Source: Nesterenkonia lacusekhoensis (GTDB lineage: Bacteria; Actinomycetota; Actinomycetes; Actinomycetales; Micrococcaceae). Taken from it: a stretch of 64,000 bases of DNA. Within the stretch, counting starts at the first letter, position 1, and each line of letters opens with the position of its first letter. Location: the NCBI RefSeq assembly GCF_017876395.1, contig NZ_JAGINX010000001.1, positions 248,001 to 312,000 on the forward strand, in the 5' to 3' direction. Below are positions 33,553 through 42,363 of this stretch, in pieces. The translations under genes and the position numbers were made by a program. The notes below the pieces were generated by a model. That model had not been told where the DNA came from, did not search any database, and saw only the letters and a program-made list of their open reading frames with translations.

Positions 33553-35025
33553 ATGTCAACGACAACCGACCCGGCCGCGCAGCCGGACCCGAACAGTGCC
33601 GATCCCAATGCCGGGGATCGGATCGCCGATGAGAACCTGAAGACTCCGCGGCGCCGCATCATCGTAGCGTCGCTGATCGGCACCACGATCGAGTTCTACG
33701 ACTTCTACATCTACGCCACGGCGGCCGTCTCGGTCTTCCCGATCCTCTTCTTCACCGCAGAGGACGACGGGGCCGCCCTGCTGGCCTCCATGGCCACCTT
33801 CGGTGCAGCCTTCGTGGCACGACCGCTGGGCGCTGTGCTCTTCGGGCATCTGGGCGACACCATCGGGCGCAAGGCGACGCTGGTCGGTGCACTTCTGACG
33901 ATGGGACTGGCCACCTTCCTGATCGGCGCACTGCCGACGATCTACCAGATCGGGCTCTGGGCTCCGGCCATGCTGACGATCTTCCGCTTCTGCCAGGGCC
34001 TCGGCCTGGGCGGTGAGTGGTCCGGCGCAGCCCTGCTGGCCAGCGAGACCGCCAAGCCCGGGAAACGGGCCCAGGCCGCCATGTGGCCCCAGCTGGGCGC
34101 GCCCTTCGGCTTCATCCTGGCCAACGGCCTCTTCCTCATCCTGGCCTGGTTCTACAGCTACGACTCCAACGCGATCCGCGCTCTGGCCGATGAGGACATC
34201 GACGCCGCACTAGCCGATCCCTTCCTGGTGTGGGGCTGGCGCATCCCGTTCCTGCTCTCTGTGGTGATGGTCGGCATCGGGCTCTATGTCCGCCTGCGGA
34301 TCGAGGAGACCCCCGTCTTCGCCAAGGCGCTGGAGAACAAGGAGAAGACCAAGGTCCCGGTGGGCGAGGTCTTCCGCAAGAACTGGCGCGAGATCATCCT
34401 GGGCACCTTCATCATGCTGGCCACCTACGGCCTGTTCTACCTGATGACCACCTGGATCCTCTCCTACTCGATCGCCGCTCCCGGCGAGGACGGCACCCAG
34501 GGACTGGGCTATGACTACATGGACTTCCTGATCCTGCAGGTCGTGGCCATCGTGTTCTTCGCGATCTTCGTGCCGGTCGCCGGCCGTCTGGCCGACACCT
34601 TCGGCCGCCGTCGGATGCTGATGGTCACCACTGCGGGCATCATGATCTTCGGCTGCACCTTCGGCTTCTGGCTCAGCGCTGAGAACATCGGCTCCGGCGA
34701 GGACCTGAACGTCTGGCAGATGCTCATCTTCCTGTGCGTGGGCATGTCCCTGATGGGTCTGACCTTCGGCCCCATGTCGGCCTACCTGCCGGAGCTCTTC
34801 CCCACCAACACCCGCTACACCGGCTCCGGGGTGGCCTACAATCTGTCCTCGATCCTCGGTGCGGCGCTGACCCCATTCGTCGCCGTGTGGCTGGTCCAGA
34901 CCTACGCCGTGTGGGCGGTGGGGCTCTACTTGGCCCTCCTGGGCGCCCTGACCATGATCAGCCTCATCCTCTCTCCGGAGACCTCGAAGCGGTCCCTCTA
35001 CACCGCGGAGAAGCAGGAGGGGTGA
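33553..35025 (+). CDS. MFS transporter, metabolite:H+ symporter (MHS) family
   Basis: Twelve-helix proton symporter. The family motif is GTTIEFYDFYIYATAA in TM1, then RPLGAVLFGHLGDTIGRKATL (MFS loop 2-3) and RFCQGLGLGGEWSGAALLA. MHS proteins carry citrate, shikimate, proline, betaine or other organic acids; the substrate cannot be told from sequence. 490 residues with a 35-residue hydrophilic N-terminal tail. ATG at 33553 has AGAAC-GAGAG upstream (weak). It has its own terminator and is a single-gene unit. Confidence 0.9.
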   Translation: MSTTTDPAAQPDPNSADPNAGDRIADENLKTPRRRIIVASLIGTTIEFYDFYIYATAAVSVFPILFFTAEDDGAALLASMATFGAAFVARPLGAVLFGHLGDTIGRKATLVGALLTMGLATFLIGALPTIYQIGLWAPAMLTIFRFCQGLGLGGEWSGAALLASETAKPGKRAQAAMWPQLGAPFGFILANGLFLILAWFYSYDSNAIRALADEDIDAALADPFLVWGWRIPFLLSVVMVGIGLYVRLRIEETPVFAKALENKEKTKVPVGEVFRKNWREIILGTFIMLATYGLFYLMTTWILSYSIAAPGEDGTQGLGYDYMDFLILQVVAIVFFAIFVPVAGRLADTFGRRRMLMVTTAGIMIFGCTFGFWLSAENIGSGEDLNVWQMLIFLCVGMSLMGLTFGPMSAYLPELFPTNTRYTGSGVAYNLSSILGAALTPFVAVWLVQTYAVWAVGLYLALLGALTMISLILSPETSKRSLYTAEKQEG

Positions 35026-35037
35026 AGCTTACACCCC

Positions 35038-35107
35038 CGACGACGGCGGCCCCTCACCGCGTGACTGTGACCTGATCACAGCGCCGGGTGAGGGGCCGCC
35101 GTCGTCG
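35038..35107. terminator. Terminator after the MHS transporter (shared 21-nt arm)
   Basis: Arms CGACGACGGCGGCCCCTCAC(C) at 35038-35058 and the complement at 35087-35107 around a 28-base loop with its own TGACTGTGACCTGATCACA partial dyad. The same 21-nt arm occurs in the terminator at 37639-37692. Confidence 0.8.
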
Positions 35108-35129
35108 TTGTGGGGGTTCTCCCGCGTGA

Positions 35130-35200
35130 GTTGTTTGGGCGCAGAGTTGCCGTCTCAGCGACTTCCGGGGCCTGAGACGGCAACTCTGCGCCCAAACAAC
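35130..35200. repeat. 71-bp palindromic element, copy 2 (best-preserved)
   Basis: Perfect 29-bp arms: 35130-35158 (GTTGTTTGGGCGCAGAGTTG...) and 35172-35200, 13-base loop. This copy defines the consensus. Intergenic, just after the previous terminator. Confidence 0.95.
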
Positions 35201-35265
35201 TGGGGAGGGAAGCGGGGAGGGATGCGGGAGCGCGTTCGGCGGCCCCGGACCTCAGTGCATCAGTG

Positions 35266-36111
35266 TCAGTGCATCAGGGAGATGAGCTCCGCGCGGTTCC
35301 GGGCGCCGGCCTTCTTCAGCAGCTTGGAGATGTGGAACTTCACCGTGTGCTCGGTGACGCCCAAGGTCCGGGCGATCTCCGCATTGCGCGCCCCGCGGGC
35401 CAACTCGTTGAGCACCTCGCGCTCACGCTCGCTGAGCTCAGGAAGCCCGCCCAGCGGAGCTGGCGCGCTCACCGGGTCCAACGGGATGCTGATGCTCATC
35501 TCCGTCCCCCATCCCGGGGTGGAGGCCACCGTCATCTGACCGTCCAGGGCGGTGACATGCTCGCTGACCGGGCGCAGGACATCGTCGTGGGGCTGAGTCT
35601 CCCCGCGGCCGTCGTCGCGGATGTTGATCAGCAGATTCAGCCCGTCGCAGTCCCAGTGCACCCGTGAGCGACGTGCCTCGCCGGCATTGACCAGCACCAG
35701 CAGCACGTTGCGGACGATCGCCCGTGCGGCATGGGCGACGTCGCCGGGCAGGGCGCGGCCATTGGCCGGCGGCTCCACGAACTCGACATCCAGCTCGCCG
35801 AAGCGGACCAGCGGCTGGACATCCTCTTTGAGACGCGAGAACGCTCCGACCACCGGCTCCAACGGGTCCTGATGCTCATCGGTGGAGGTGCGCAGCCGCA
35901 CCAGCGCCGTGGCGGCGATCTGTGTGGCCGTCTCACGGGCTCCACGGTCGTTCATCCTGGAGGAGCGCAGCACAGAGAGCAGCGACTCCAGGGTCACGGC
36001 ATAGCGGTCGGCCTGTTCGGAGAGCGCCCGTGCCTGGTTGGCCAGCTGCGCCCGGGTGCGGCGCTCGGCAGAGGGACCTGCTTCCTCTGCAGTGGTCTGC
36101 GGTTCAGTCAC
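35266..36111 (-). CDS. Histidine-kinase-type ATPase fused to a LuxR DNA-binding domain
   Basis: A 281-residue hybrid regulator. Residues about 25-100 are helical and resemble a dimerisation helix pair; residues 125-210 form a HATPase_c domain (N-box-like RAIVRNVLLVLVNAG, G1 DDGRG at 166-170, G2 TPGWGTEM near 200); residues 224-279 are a LuxR/GerE HTH (LSEREREVLNELARGARNAE, TVKFHISKLLKKAGARNRAE). No receiver domain, no TM segment and no clear H-box histidine are seen. GTG at 36109-36111 follows a TAGGCT box by 6 bases (leaderless). It lies downstream of hxlA on the same strand and may regulate the hxl genes. Confidence 0.85.
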   Translation of the reverse strand: MTEPQTTAEEAGPSAERRTRAQLANQARALSEQADRYAVTLESLLSVLRSSRMNDRGARETATQIAATALVRLRTSTDEHQDPLEPVVGAFSRLKEDVQPLVRFGELDVEFVEPPANGRALPGDVAHAARAIVRNVLLVLVNAGEARRSRVHWDCDGLNLLINIRDDGRGETQPHDDVLRPVSEHVTALDGQMTVASTPGWGTEMSISIPLDPVSAPAPLGGLPELSEREREVLNELARGARNAEIARTLGVTEHTVKFHISKLLKKAGARNRAELISLMH

Positions 36112-36152
36112 GGGCCCAGCCTAGCTGAGCCCACCTGCCCCCATCAGCCCAG

Positions 36153-36206
36153 GACAGGCGACGGCACCGCCCTGCCCGGGTCGGGGCAGGACGGCGCCGT
36201 CGTGTC
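36153..36206 (-). terminator. Hairpin between hxlA and the hybrid regulator gene
   Basis: Imperfect stem around CGACGGCACCGCCCTGCCC and GGGCAGGACGGCGCCGTCG. It separates the hxl genes from the regulator, which therefore has its own promoter. Confidence 0.65.
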
Positions 36207-36226
36207 CGGGTCGGTGGGCTGTCCGA

Positions 36227-36865
36227 TCAGCCGACCGGAGTGAGGCTGAGGGCATCGCGCAGCGTCTGGGCCGCGGCTCCGACGTCATCGGCGGAGTAGA
36301 TGGCCCCTCCGGCCACAGCGATCTGCGCGCCGGCGTCTCGGACCGAGCCGATGGAGGCGGGCTTCACGCCGCCGGCCACAGAGAACGGGACGCCTGCGGC
36401 CCGGCCGGCCTCGAGCAGCCCCTCCAGGGAGTACCCCTCCTGGGCCTGTTCGTCCAGCCCGGCGTGCATCTCCACGAACTCGGCGCCGAGGCCGACCACC
36501 TGCTGCGCGCGGGCAACCTTGTCCGCCACGCCGATCAGGTCGACCACGATGCCCTTGCCGTGTTTGGTGGCGGCCGCGACGGCGCCGGCGATCGTCGAGT
36601 CGTCGGCGGATCCCAGCACGGTCACCAGATCGGCGCCTGCGCTGAAGGCGATGTCGGCCTCGAGCTCTCCGGCGTCCATCGTCTTCATGTCGGCGAAGAC
36701 CGTCTTGTCTGGGTGGGCCTCTCGGATCGCGGTGACTGCGGAGAGCCCGGCGGACTTGATCAGCGGTGTGCCCAGCTCAAGGATATCCACGTGGGGCGCA
36801 GCGGCATCAGCCCACTCCAGCGCCTGCTCGGTGGTCAGCGTGTCCATGGCGAATTGGATCTTCAT
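36227..36865 (-). CDS. hxlA: 3-Hexulose-6-phosphate synthase
   Basis: Condenses formaldehyde with ribulose-5-phosphate to hexulose-6-phosphate (RuMP pathway; formaldehyde fixation or detoxification). The OMP-decarboxylase-like barrel shows MKIQFAMDTLTTEQAL, HVDILELGTPLIKSAG, KTVFADMKTMDAGELEADIA and the phosphate site FSVAGGVKP. 212 residues. Upstream neighbour hxlB encodes the next enzyme, 63 bp apart; together they channel formaldehyde to fructose-6-phosphate. Confidence 0.95.
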   Translation of the reverse strand: MKIQFAMDTLTTEQALEWADAAAPHVDILELGTPLIKSAGLSAVTAIREAHPDKTVFADMKTMDAGELEADIAFSAGADLVTVLGSADDSTIAGAVAAATKHGKGIVVDLIGVADKVARAQQVVGLGAEFVEMHAGLDEQAQEGYSLEGLLEAGRAAGVPFSVAGGVKPASIGSVRDAGAQIAVAGGAIYSADDVGAAAQTLRDALSLTPVG

Positions 36866-36928
36866 AGCGGGTTCCTTTGTGTCGAGGGTCGTCGGGGAGA
36901 GGTCGGCGGCCGGTCTGGCCGCCGGGGT

Positions 36929-37501
36929 CTATTCGAGGTTGGTGTGGCGGGGCCAGAGGTCCTCGCCGCTCTGGTCGCTGCGGTGCCAGAGAGTATGGAA
37001 GAGGGCATCGCCCAGGAGGACGACGGTCTGTTCGAAGAGCGACCCGGCGTACTGCGCTGAGGAGGCGCTGCTTCGGTCCAGCTTCTCCGCGGCAGGGACG
37101 ACGGCGACGGCGTCGGAGAGCTCGCCCAGCGCAGACTGCGGGGCGATCGTCACCGAGGCCACTCGCGCCCCGACCTCCTTGGCCTTCTGAGCTGCTCTGA
37201 GGATGCTGCCGGTGGTCCCGGAGCCGCTGGCCGCCAGCAGGACGTCGCCTGGGCCGATGGCCGGGGTGGTGGTCTCACCGACCACGTAGGTCGTCTTTCC
37301 CAGGTGCATCAGCCGCATGGCCGTCATCTTCAGAGCGAGGCCGGAGCGCCCGGCCCCGACGACGAAGATGCGCTCGGCGCCCTCGATGAGCCCAGCGAGC
37401 TCCTCGAGCCGCCCACCTCCGGCGACGGTCGCGGCCGTACGGGAGAGCTCGTCGCTGATGAGCTCCAGGGAGGCTGTCACTGTCTGTTTCGAAGTGGTCA
37501 C
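36929..37501 (-). CDS. hxlB: 6-Phospho-3-hexuloisomerase
   Basis: SIS-domain isomerase that makes fructose-6-phosphate from hexulose-6-phosphate. Motifs: RIFVVGAGRSGLALKMTAMR, GDVLLAASGSGTTGSILRAA, SSASSAQYAGSLFEQTVVLL. 190 residues from the GTG at 37499-37501, where the homologous region begins; an upstream ATG at 37556-37558 would add 19 atypical residues. A CATGAT hexamer ends 6 bases before the GTG. First gene of the hxlB-hxlA unit. Confidence 0.92.
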   Translation of the reverse strand: MTTSKQTVTASLELISDELSRTAATVAGGGRLEELAGLIEGAERIFVVGAGRSGLALKMTAMRLMHLGKTTYVVGETTTPAIGPGDVLLAASGSGTTGSILRAAQKAKEVGARVASVTIAPQSALGELSDAVAVVPAAEKLDRSSASSAQYAGSLFEQTVVLLGDALFHTLWHRSDQSGEDLWPRHTNLE

Positions 37502-37576
37502 ATCTCGATCATGCGCCGCCGCGGAGCCCGCGCACAGCTCGCCGAAAGACCAGAACAACTGCCCCTTCGATCAGGC

Positions 37577-37592
37577 CTAGCCGTAGGGCTAG
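37577..37592 (-). promoter_or_regulatory. Candidate operator upstream of hxlB
   Basis: CTAGCCGTAGGGCTAG is an inverted repeat (CTAGCC/GGCTAG, 4-base centre), about 76 bp before the hxlB start. Its size and symmetry fit a site for a dimeric LuxR/NarL-type HTH, and a protein with such a domain is encoded just downstream of hxlA. The link is inference. Confidence 0.4.
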
Positions 37593-37638
37593 TGGATGCT
37601 GGCCGTGCCGCCTGACCGTGCCAGCACAGCAGGGTGAG

Positions 37639-37692
37639 ACGACGACGGCGGCCCCTCACCTGGAATCCCAGGTGAGGGGCCGCCGTCGTCGT
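37639..37692. terminator. Terminator between hxlB promoter region and accA3
   Basis: Perfect 25-bp stem with a 4-base loop AATC; arm begins ACGACGACGGCGGCCCCTCA. It follows the accA3 stop codon on the reverse strand. Confidence 0.85.
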
Positions 37693-37726
37693 ATGGAGCG
37701 GGCGGATCAGCCGCGGTGCGGGACCG

Positions 37727-39538
37727 TCACTCGATGGTGGCGATGACCTCGCCGGCGCTGAGCGTCTTGCCGGCCTCGACCTTCAGGCCCTTGAGCTTGC
37801 CGGTCTTATGGGCGGTGATCGGCTGTTCCATCTTCATGGCCTCCAGGACCAGCACCAGGTCACCTTCCTCGACCTTCGCGCCCTCCTTGGCGGCCAGCTT
37901 CACCACAGTGCCCTGCATAGGAGAGGTCAGCTGGTCGCCGGAGGCGCCGACGGCGCCTCCGGAGCGGCGCGCCTTGCGCTGCTTCTTGGCCCCGGCCGGG
38001 CGTCCGCCGAGCTTGCCTGCGGAGAGGGACTCGGGAAGATTCACGGTGACCCGCTTGCCGTTGACCTCCATGACCACGGACTCGCGGCCCTCGGTCGACT
38101 CAGCGCCGGGGTGGGCGGTCAGCGTGTTGAACGGCTGGATGGTGTTGTCGAACTCCGTCTCGATCCACCGGGTGTGCACGGAGAAGGACTCCGGGATGCG
38201 CTTGCGGGCGGCAGGGGTGGCGGCCTTCTGGCCCACCTCGGGAGCGAAGGCCGGGTCCTCCACCACAGCGCGATGGAAGGGCAGCACAGTGGGCATGCCC
38301 TCCACCGTCATCTCGGTCAGGGCGCGCTTGGCGCGGCGCAGCGCCTGCTCACGGTCGGCGCCGGTGACGATCAGCTTGGCGACCATGGAGTCGAAGGATC
38401 CGGAGATGGTCTCACCGGCACGGACGCCGGAGTCCACACGGACCCCGGGGCCGGTGGGCAGCTCGAAGCGGTCCAGAGTGCCCGGTGCGGGCATGAAGTT
38501 GCGGCCCGGGTCCTCGCCGTTGATGCGGAACTCGAAGCTGTGGCCGCGGACCTCCGGGTCGTCGTAGCCGAGCTTCTCGCCGCGCGCGATCCGGAACTGC
38601 TCGCGGACCAGGTCGAGGCTGGCGACCTCCTCGGAGACCGGGTGCTCGACCTGCAGGCGCGTGTTGACCTCCAGGAAGCTGATGGTGCCGTCCTGGCCGA
38701 TCAGGAACTCACAGGTGCCGGCGCCCACATAGCCGGCCTCCTTCAGCAGCGCCTTGGAGGCCCGGTAGAGCTGCCGGTTCTGCTGGCGGCTCAGGAAGGG
38801 GGCCGGAGCCTCCTCCACGAGCTTCTGGTTGCGGCGCTGCAGGGAGCAGTCTCGGGTGGAGACCACCACGACGTTGCCGTGCTCGTCGGCCAGGCACTGA
38901 GTCTCCACGTGGCGGGGCCGGTCCAGGAACTTCTCGATGAAGCACTCGCCGCGGCCGAAGGCGGAGACGGCCTCACGGACCGCCGACTCATAGAGCTCGA
39001 CGATCTCCTCCTTCTCGCGGACCACCTTGATGCCGCGTCCGCCGCCGCCGTAGGCGGCCTTGATCGCGATGGGCAGGCCCTGCTTCTCGGCGAACTTCAC
39101 GACCTCATCGGCGTCTTTGACCGGTTTCTTGGTGCCCGGGGCCAGGGGAGCGCCCACCTTCTCGGCCAGCTGGCGAGCCGAGACCTTGTCGCCCAGGGTC
39201 TCGATGGCTTCCGGGGAGGGGCCGATCCACACCAGGCCGGCGTCGATCACGGCGCGGGCGAACTCGGCGTTCTCGGAGAGGAAGCCGTAGCCGGGGTGGA
39301 CGGCATCGGCGCCGGTGGCCCGGGCTGCCTCCAGGATCTTGTCGATGACCAGGTAGCTCTCGGCCGCGGAGGATCCGCCCAGGCTGAAGGCCTGGTCGGC
39401 CATCTTCACATGCACGGCCTCGCGGTCCGGCTCGGCGTAGACGGCCACCGCGGTCAGGCCTTCGTCGTGGGCTGCGCGGATCACGCGCACAGCGATCTCG
39501 CCGCGGTTGGCGATCAGCACCTTGGAGAAGTCGGTCAT
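37727..39538 (-). CDS. accA3: Acyl-CoA (acetyl/propionyl-CoA) carboxylase alpha chain, biotin carboxylase + BCCP
   Basis: Carboxylates its own biotin with ATP and bicarbonate for malonyl- and methylmalonyl-CoA synthesis. Biotin carboxylase domain residues 1-450 ([57 protein letters not shown]); linker; C-terminal biotinyl domain with EAMKMEQPI. 603 residues. Last gene of the accD-accE-maf-accA3 operon, and its ligase birA is encoded 4 kb away. Confidence 0.95.
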   Translation of the reverse strand: MTDFSKVLIANRGEIAVRVIRAAHDEGLTAVAVYAEPDREAVHVKMADQAFSLGGSSAAESYLVIDKILEAARATGADAVHPGYGFLSENAEFARAVIDAGLVWIGPSPEAIETLGDKVSARQLAEKVGAPLAPGTKKPVKDADEVVKFAEKQGLPIAIKAAYGGGGRGIKVVREKEEIVELYESAVREAVSAFGRGECFIEKFLDRPRHVETQCLADEHGNVVVVSTRDCSLQRRNQKLVEEAPAPFLSRQQNRQLYRASKALLKEAGYVGAGTCEFLIGQDGTISFLEVNTRLQVEHPVSEEVASLDLVREQFRIARGEKLGYDDPEVRGHSFEFRINGEDPGRNFMPAPGTLDRFELPTGPGVRVDSGVRAGETISGSFDSMVAKLIVTGADREQALRRAKRALTEMTVEGMPTVLPFHRAVVEDPAFAPEVGQKAATPAARKRIPESFSVHTRWIETEFDNTIQPFNTLTAHPGAESTEGRESVVMEVNGKRVTVNLPESLSAGKLGGRPAGAKKQRKARRSGGAVGASGDQLTSPMQGTVVKLAAKEGAKVEEGDLVLVLEAMKMEQPITAHKTGKLKGLKVEAGKTLSAGEVIATIE

Positions 39539-39557
39539 CGTCGTGGTCGCTCCTGCT

Positions 39558-40289
39558 CTAGCTCGTCTGAAACTCTGTGATGTCGTGGTCCAGGCGCTCC
39601 AGCAGCCGCCCCAGGGCAGCGGTGGAGACGCCGATGACCGATTCCCGGTCGCCGTCGACCCTCTCGATGTGCTCGGCGGCCTGTCCCTCCAGGGTGAAGG
39701 CCCCGGCGCAGTTCAGCCCCTCGCCGGACTCGGCGTAGGCGCGGATCTGCTCGTCGGTGGGCTGGCCGAAGGCGATGTCCGAGGACACGGTCTCCGCCGC
39801 GGCCGTCAGCTCGCCGTCCACTGCCAGGGTGCCGCCGGTGAAGACGCCGAAGGCCCGGTCCAGCCAGCTGGTGGCCGTCCGCAGAGAGGCCCCGGTGGTG
39901 TCCACCAGCCAGTGACCGGTGTGCAGGGTTCCGGTGTTCCCGCGCATCTGCTGCCAGCGCTGCACGGCCACCTCCACCTCATAGGGCTTGCCGTAGGCAG
40001 CGCCGTCGAGTTCGAACACCGAGTCGCAGCCCAGCACCAGTGCGTTGCGGGCCTCGTTGCGGGAGGCGACATCCTCGGCCTTGGTGCGGGCCAGCATGAG
40101 GGCCTCATCAGCGGGGCTCAGCGGCCCGGCGTTCTCCACGTAGGTCTCCACAGCGGCGCGTTCGTCCACATCGGAGACGACGACGTCGAACTCGATCCCC
40201 GCCGCGGAGAGGATCTCCTTCCGGGCGGGCGAGGCCGAGGCCAGGATCAGCCGGGGCATGCGTCCGGTGCTGCCGGGCCCGCGGCTCAT
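39558..40289 (-). CDS. maf: Maf-family nucleoside triphosphate pyrophosphatase
   Basis: Hydrolyses non-canonical or excess NTPs (dTTP/UTP or m7GTP depending on subfamily). The start motif [18 protein letters not shown], the acidic active site [13 protein letters not shown] and [14 protein letters not shown] region are visible. 243 residues from the ATG at 40287-40289, which has AGGAGG well placed and overlaps the accE stop (ATGA). Maf within the acyl-CoA carboxylase operon is a common actinobacterial arrangement. Confidence 0.92.
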   Translation of the reverse strand: MSRGPGSTGRMPRLILASASPARKEILSAAGIEFDVVVSDVDERAAVETYVENAGPLSPADEALMLARTKAEDVASRNEARNALVLGCDSVFELDGAAYGKPYEVEVAVQRWQQMRGNTGTLHTGHWLVDTTGASLRTATSWLDRAFGVFTGGTLAVDGELTAAAETVSSDIAFGQPTDEQIRAYAESGEGLNCAGAFTLEGQAAEHIERVDGDRESVIGVSTAALGRLLERLDHDITEFQTS

Positions 40290-40618
40290 CGCAGTCCTCC
40301 TGCGTTCTTCCAGGAGTCTGGGCCCGGGCGTCCCCACAGGCCCAGCCGGTTGAAGGAGAGGCTGCGACGTCGCTGCAGTCGGCGGTCCCGGGGACCGGTG
40401 CTGCCGGCGTCGTTGTCCTGGAGAGGGTCCGCGGCGGCCAGCTTCCCGACGACGGCGGAGACGGCGGCCAGCTCCTCCTCGGTCAGCTCAGCTCCGGACA
40501 CCGTCAGCAGCGGCTGCTCATCCTCGTTGTTTGGGCGCAGATGTGCCGTCTCAGCGGCCTCGTCGGCCTGGGACGGCAATTCTCCGCCCAATCGATGGGT
40601 GTGGGCAGGCTCAGTCAC
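40286..40618 (-). CDS. accE: Acyl-CoA carboxylase epsilon subunit with in-frame palindrome in its N-terminus
   Basis: Small actinobacterial subunit that stabilises the AccA3-AccD complex. The family core is in the C-terminal 75 residues: [20 protein letters not shown], then an Arg-rich [28 protein letters not shown]. 110 residues, longer than typical because residues about 8-32 are coded by copy 3 of the 71-bp palindrome. The GTG at 40616-40618 overlaps the accD stop codon (GTGA), as expected for coupled translation, so the palindrome is almost certainly translated. Confidence 0.85.
   Translation of the reverse strand: MTEPAHTHRLGGELPSQADEAAETAHLRPNNEDEQPLLTVSGAELTEEELAAVSAVVGKLAAADPLQDNDAGSTGPRDRRLQRRRSLSFNRLGLWGRPGPDSWKNAGGLR
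40526..40596. repeat. 71-bp palindromic element, copy 3, inside accE
   Basis: Left arm from 40526 (GTTGTTTGGGCGCAGATGTG) is close to consensus; the right arm (to 40596) has decayed (GGGACGGCAATTCTCCGCCC). It is read in the accE frame without stop codons, giving [20 protein letters not shown]. Confidence 0.88.
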
Positions 40619-42198
40619 AGCGGGATGTTTCCGTGCTTCTTGGCGGGCAGGGACTCACGCTTGTGGTAGGTGGCACGCAGGGCCTGGGTGATCTGCCAGC
40701 GGGTCTCGGCGGGCTCGATGACCGCATCGATGTAGCCCAGTTCGGCGGCCTGGTACGGGTTGAGCAGCTCGGCCTCGTAGTCGGCGATCAGCTCGGAGCG
40801 CTTGGCCTCCAGATCCTCGCCGTTCTTCTCGGCCTCAGCCAGGTTCCGGCGGTAGAGGATGTTGACCGCGCCCTGAGCACCCATCACGCCGATCTGCGCG
40901 GTGGGCCAGGCGAGGTTCACATCGGCGCCGAGCTTCTTGGAGCCCATCACGATGTAGGCGCCGCCGAAGGCCTTGCGGGTGATCACCGTGATCTTCGGGA
41001 CGGTGGCCTCGGCATAGGCGTAGAGCAGCTTGGCGCCGCGGCGGATGATCCCGCCGAACTCCTGGTCGGTGCCGGGCAGGAAGCCGGGCACGTCCACCAG
41101 GGTGACCACCGGGATGTTGAAGGAGTCGCAGAAGCGGACGAAGCGGGCGGCCTTCTCGCTGGCGGCGATGTCCAAAGTTCCGGCGAACTGGCTGGGCTGG
41201 TTGGCGACCACGCCCACGCTGCGGCCCTCCACGCGCCCCAGGCCGATGACCACATTGGGAGCGTAGAGGGACTGCAGCTCCAGGAAGTGACCGTCGTCGA
41301 GGACCTGTTCGATCACCGCACGCATGTCATACGGGGCGCTGGCGGAATCGGGGATCAGGCCGTTGAGCGCCTCATCCTCGGCCTCGATCTTGGGACGCTC
41401 CTCGAAATCCTCCACCGGGCCTTCGGCGAGGTTGTTCAGCGGCAGGAACTCCAGCAGCTCCTGGGCGAAGGAGATCGCGTCCTCCTCATCCGAGGCCATA
41501 TAGGCCGCCGTACCGGTGGTCCGGCTGTGGGATTCGGCGCCGCCGAGGGTCTCCATGTCCACGTCCTCGCCGGTGACGGACTTGATGACGTCCGGGCCGG
41601 TGATGAACATGTGGGAGGTCTTGTCCACCATGATCACGAAGTCGTTCAGCGCGGGGGAGTAGGCGGCGCCGCCGGCGGCCGGGCCCATGATCAGGGTGAT
41701 CTGCGGGATCACGCCGGAGGAGTGGACGTTGTTGCGGAAGATGTCGGCGAACATGGCCAGCGAGGCCACGCCCTCCTGGATGCGCGCGCCGCCGCCGTCG
41801 TTGATCCCGATCACGGGGCAGCCATTGCGGGCGGCGAACTCCTGGACCTTGACGATCTTCTCTCCGTTGACCTTGGAGAGGGAGCCGCCGAAGACGGTGA
41901 AGTCCTGGGAGTAGACGGCCACCAGGCGGCCGTCGATGGTGCCGTAGCCGGAGACCAGGCCGTCGCCCAGCGGCTTCTTGGCATCCATGCCGAAGGAGGT
42001 GGTGCGGTGGACGGCCAGGGCGTCGAATTCGACGAAGGATCCCTCGTCGAGCAGCATGTCGATCCGTTCGCGGGCAGTGTGCTTGCCGCGGTTGTGCTGC
42101 TTCGCGACGGCGGCCTCTCCGGCAGGCGCCTGGGTCTGGTCCCGGCGGTCGCGGAAGTCGGCGAGCTTGCCGGCAGTGGTGGTGAGGTCGCGCGTCAT
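40615..42198 (-). CDS. accD: Acyl-CoA (propionyl-CoA type) carboxylase beta chain
   Basis: Carboxyltransferase subunit. Motifs: [71 protein letters not shown] and in the second half [28 protein letters not shown] and [16 protein letters not shown]. 527 residues from the ATG at 42196-42198; a GTG 36 bases upstream (42232-42234) is an alternative start. First gene of the operon accD-accE-maf-accA3. Confidence 0.95.
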   Translation of the reverse strand: MTRDLTTTAGKLADFRDRRDQTQAPAGEAAVAKQHNRGKHTARERIDMLLDEGSFVEFDALAVHRTTSFGMDAKKPLGDGLVSGYGTIDGRLVAVYSQDFTVFGGSLSKVNGEKIVKVQEFAARNGCPVIGINDGGGARIQEGVASLAMFADIFRNNVHSSGVIPQITLIMGPAAGGAAYSPALNDFVIMVDKTSHMFITGPDVIKSVTGEDVDMETLGGAESHSRTTGTAAYMASDEEDAISFAQELLEFLPLNNLAEGPVEDFEERPKIEAEDEALNGLIPDSASAPYDMRAVIEQVLDDGHFLELQSLYAPNVVIGLGRVEGRSVGVVANQPSQFAGTLDIAASEKAARFVRFCDSFNIPVVTLVDVPGFLPGTDQEFGGIIRRGAKLLYAYAEATVPKITVITRKAFGGAYIVMGSKKLGADVNLAWPTAQIGVMGAQGAVNILYRRNLAEAEKNGEDLEAKRSELIADYEAELLNPYQAAELGYIDAVIEPAETRWQITQALRATYHKRESLPAKKHGNIPL

Positions 42199-42351
42199 CG
42201 TGCTTCGGTGGTGCCTTTCATAGAGAGTCTCCACAATCCAGCCGCCAGTCTAATGGGAGAGACCCGCGATTCTGCTGTGGAAACCCTACAAATCCTGGGG
42301 GAGCACCCCCGTGCGCTGTGATCTGGGATACACAAAGTGATTACTGGCCAG

Positions 42352-42357
42352 TAGGAT
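42352..42357 (+). promoter_or_regulatory. -10 box of the SDR gene
   Basis: TAGGAT ends 6 bases before the ATG at 42364 and there is no Shine-Dalgarno, so leaderless. The 165-bp gap to the divergent accD start holds no other clear element. Confidence 0.45.
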
Positions 42358-42363
42358 CGGAGC

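Noticed and set aside
35130-35200. 71-bp palindromes as simple rho-independent terminators
   Set aside because: They lack T-runs, two copies are inside open reading frames, and here a separate terminator already precedes it.
37808-42321. 590- and 596-codon forward ORFs opposite accA3 and accD
   Set aside because: Antisense shadows; Gly/Leu/Val/Asp-rich, no motifs, while the reverse-strand carboxylase genes are clear.
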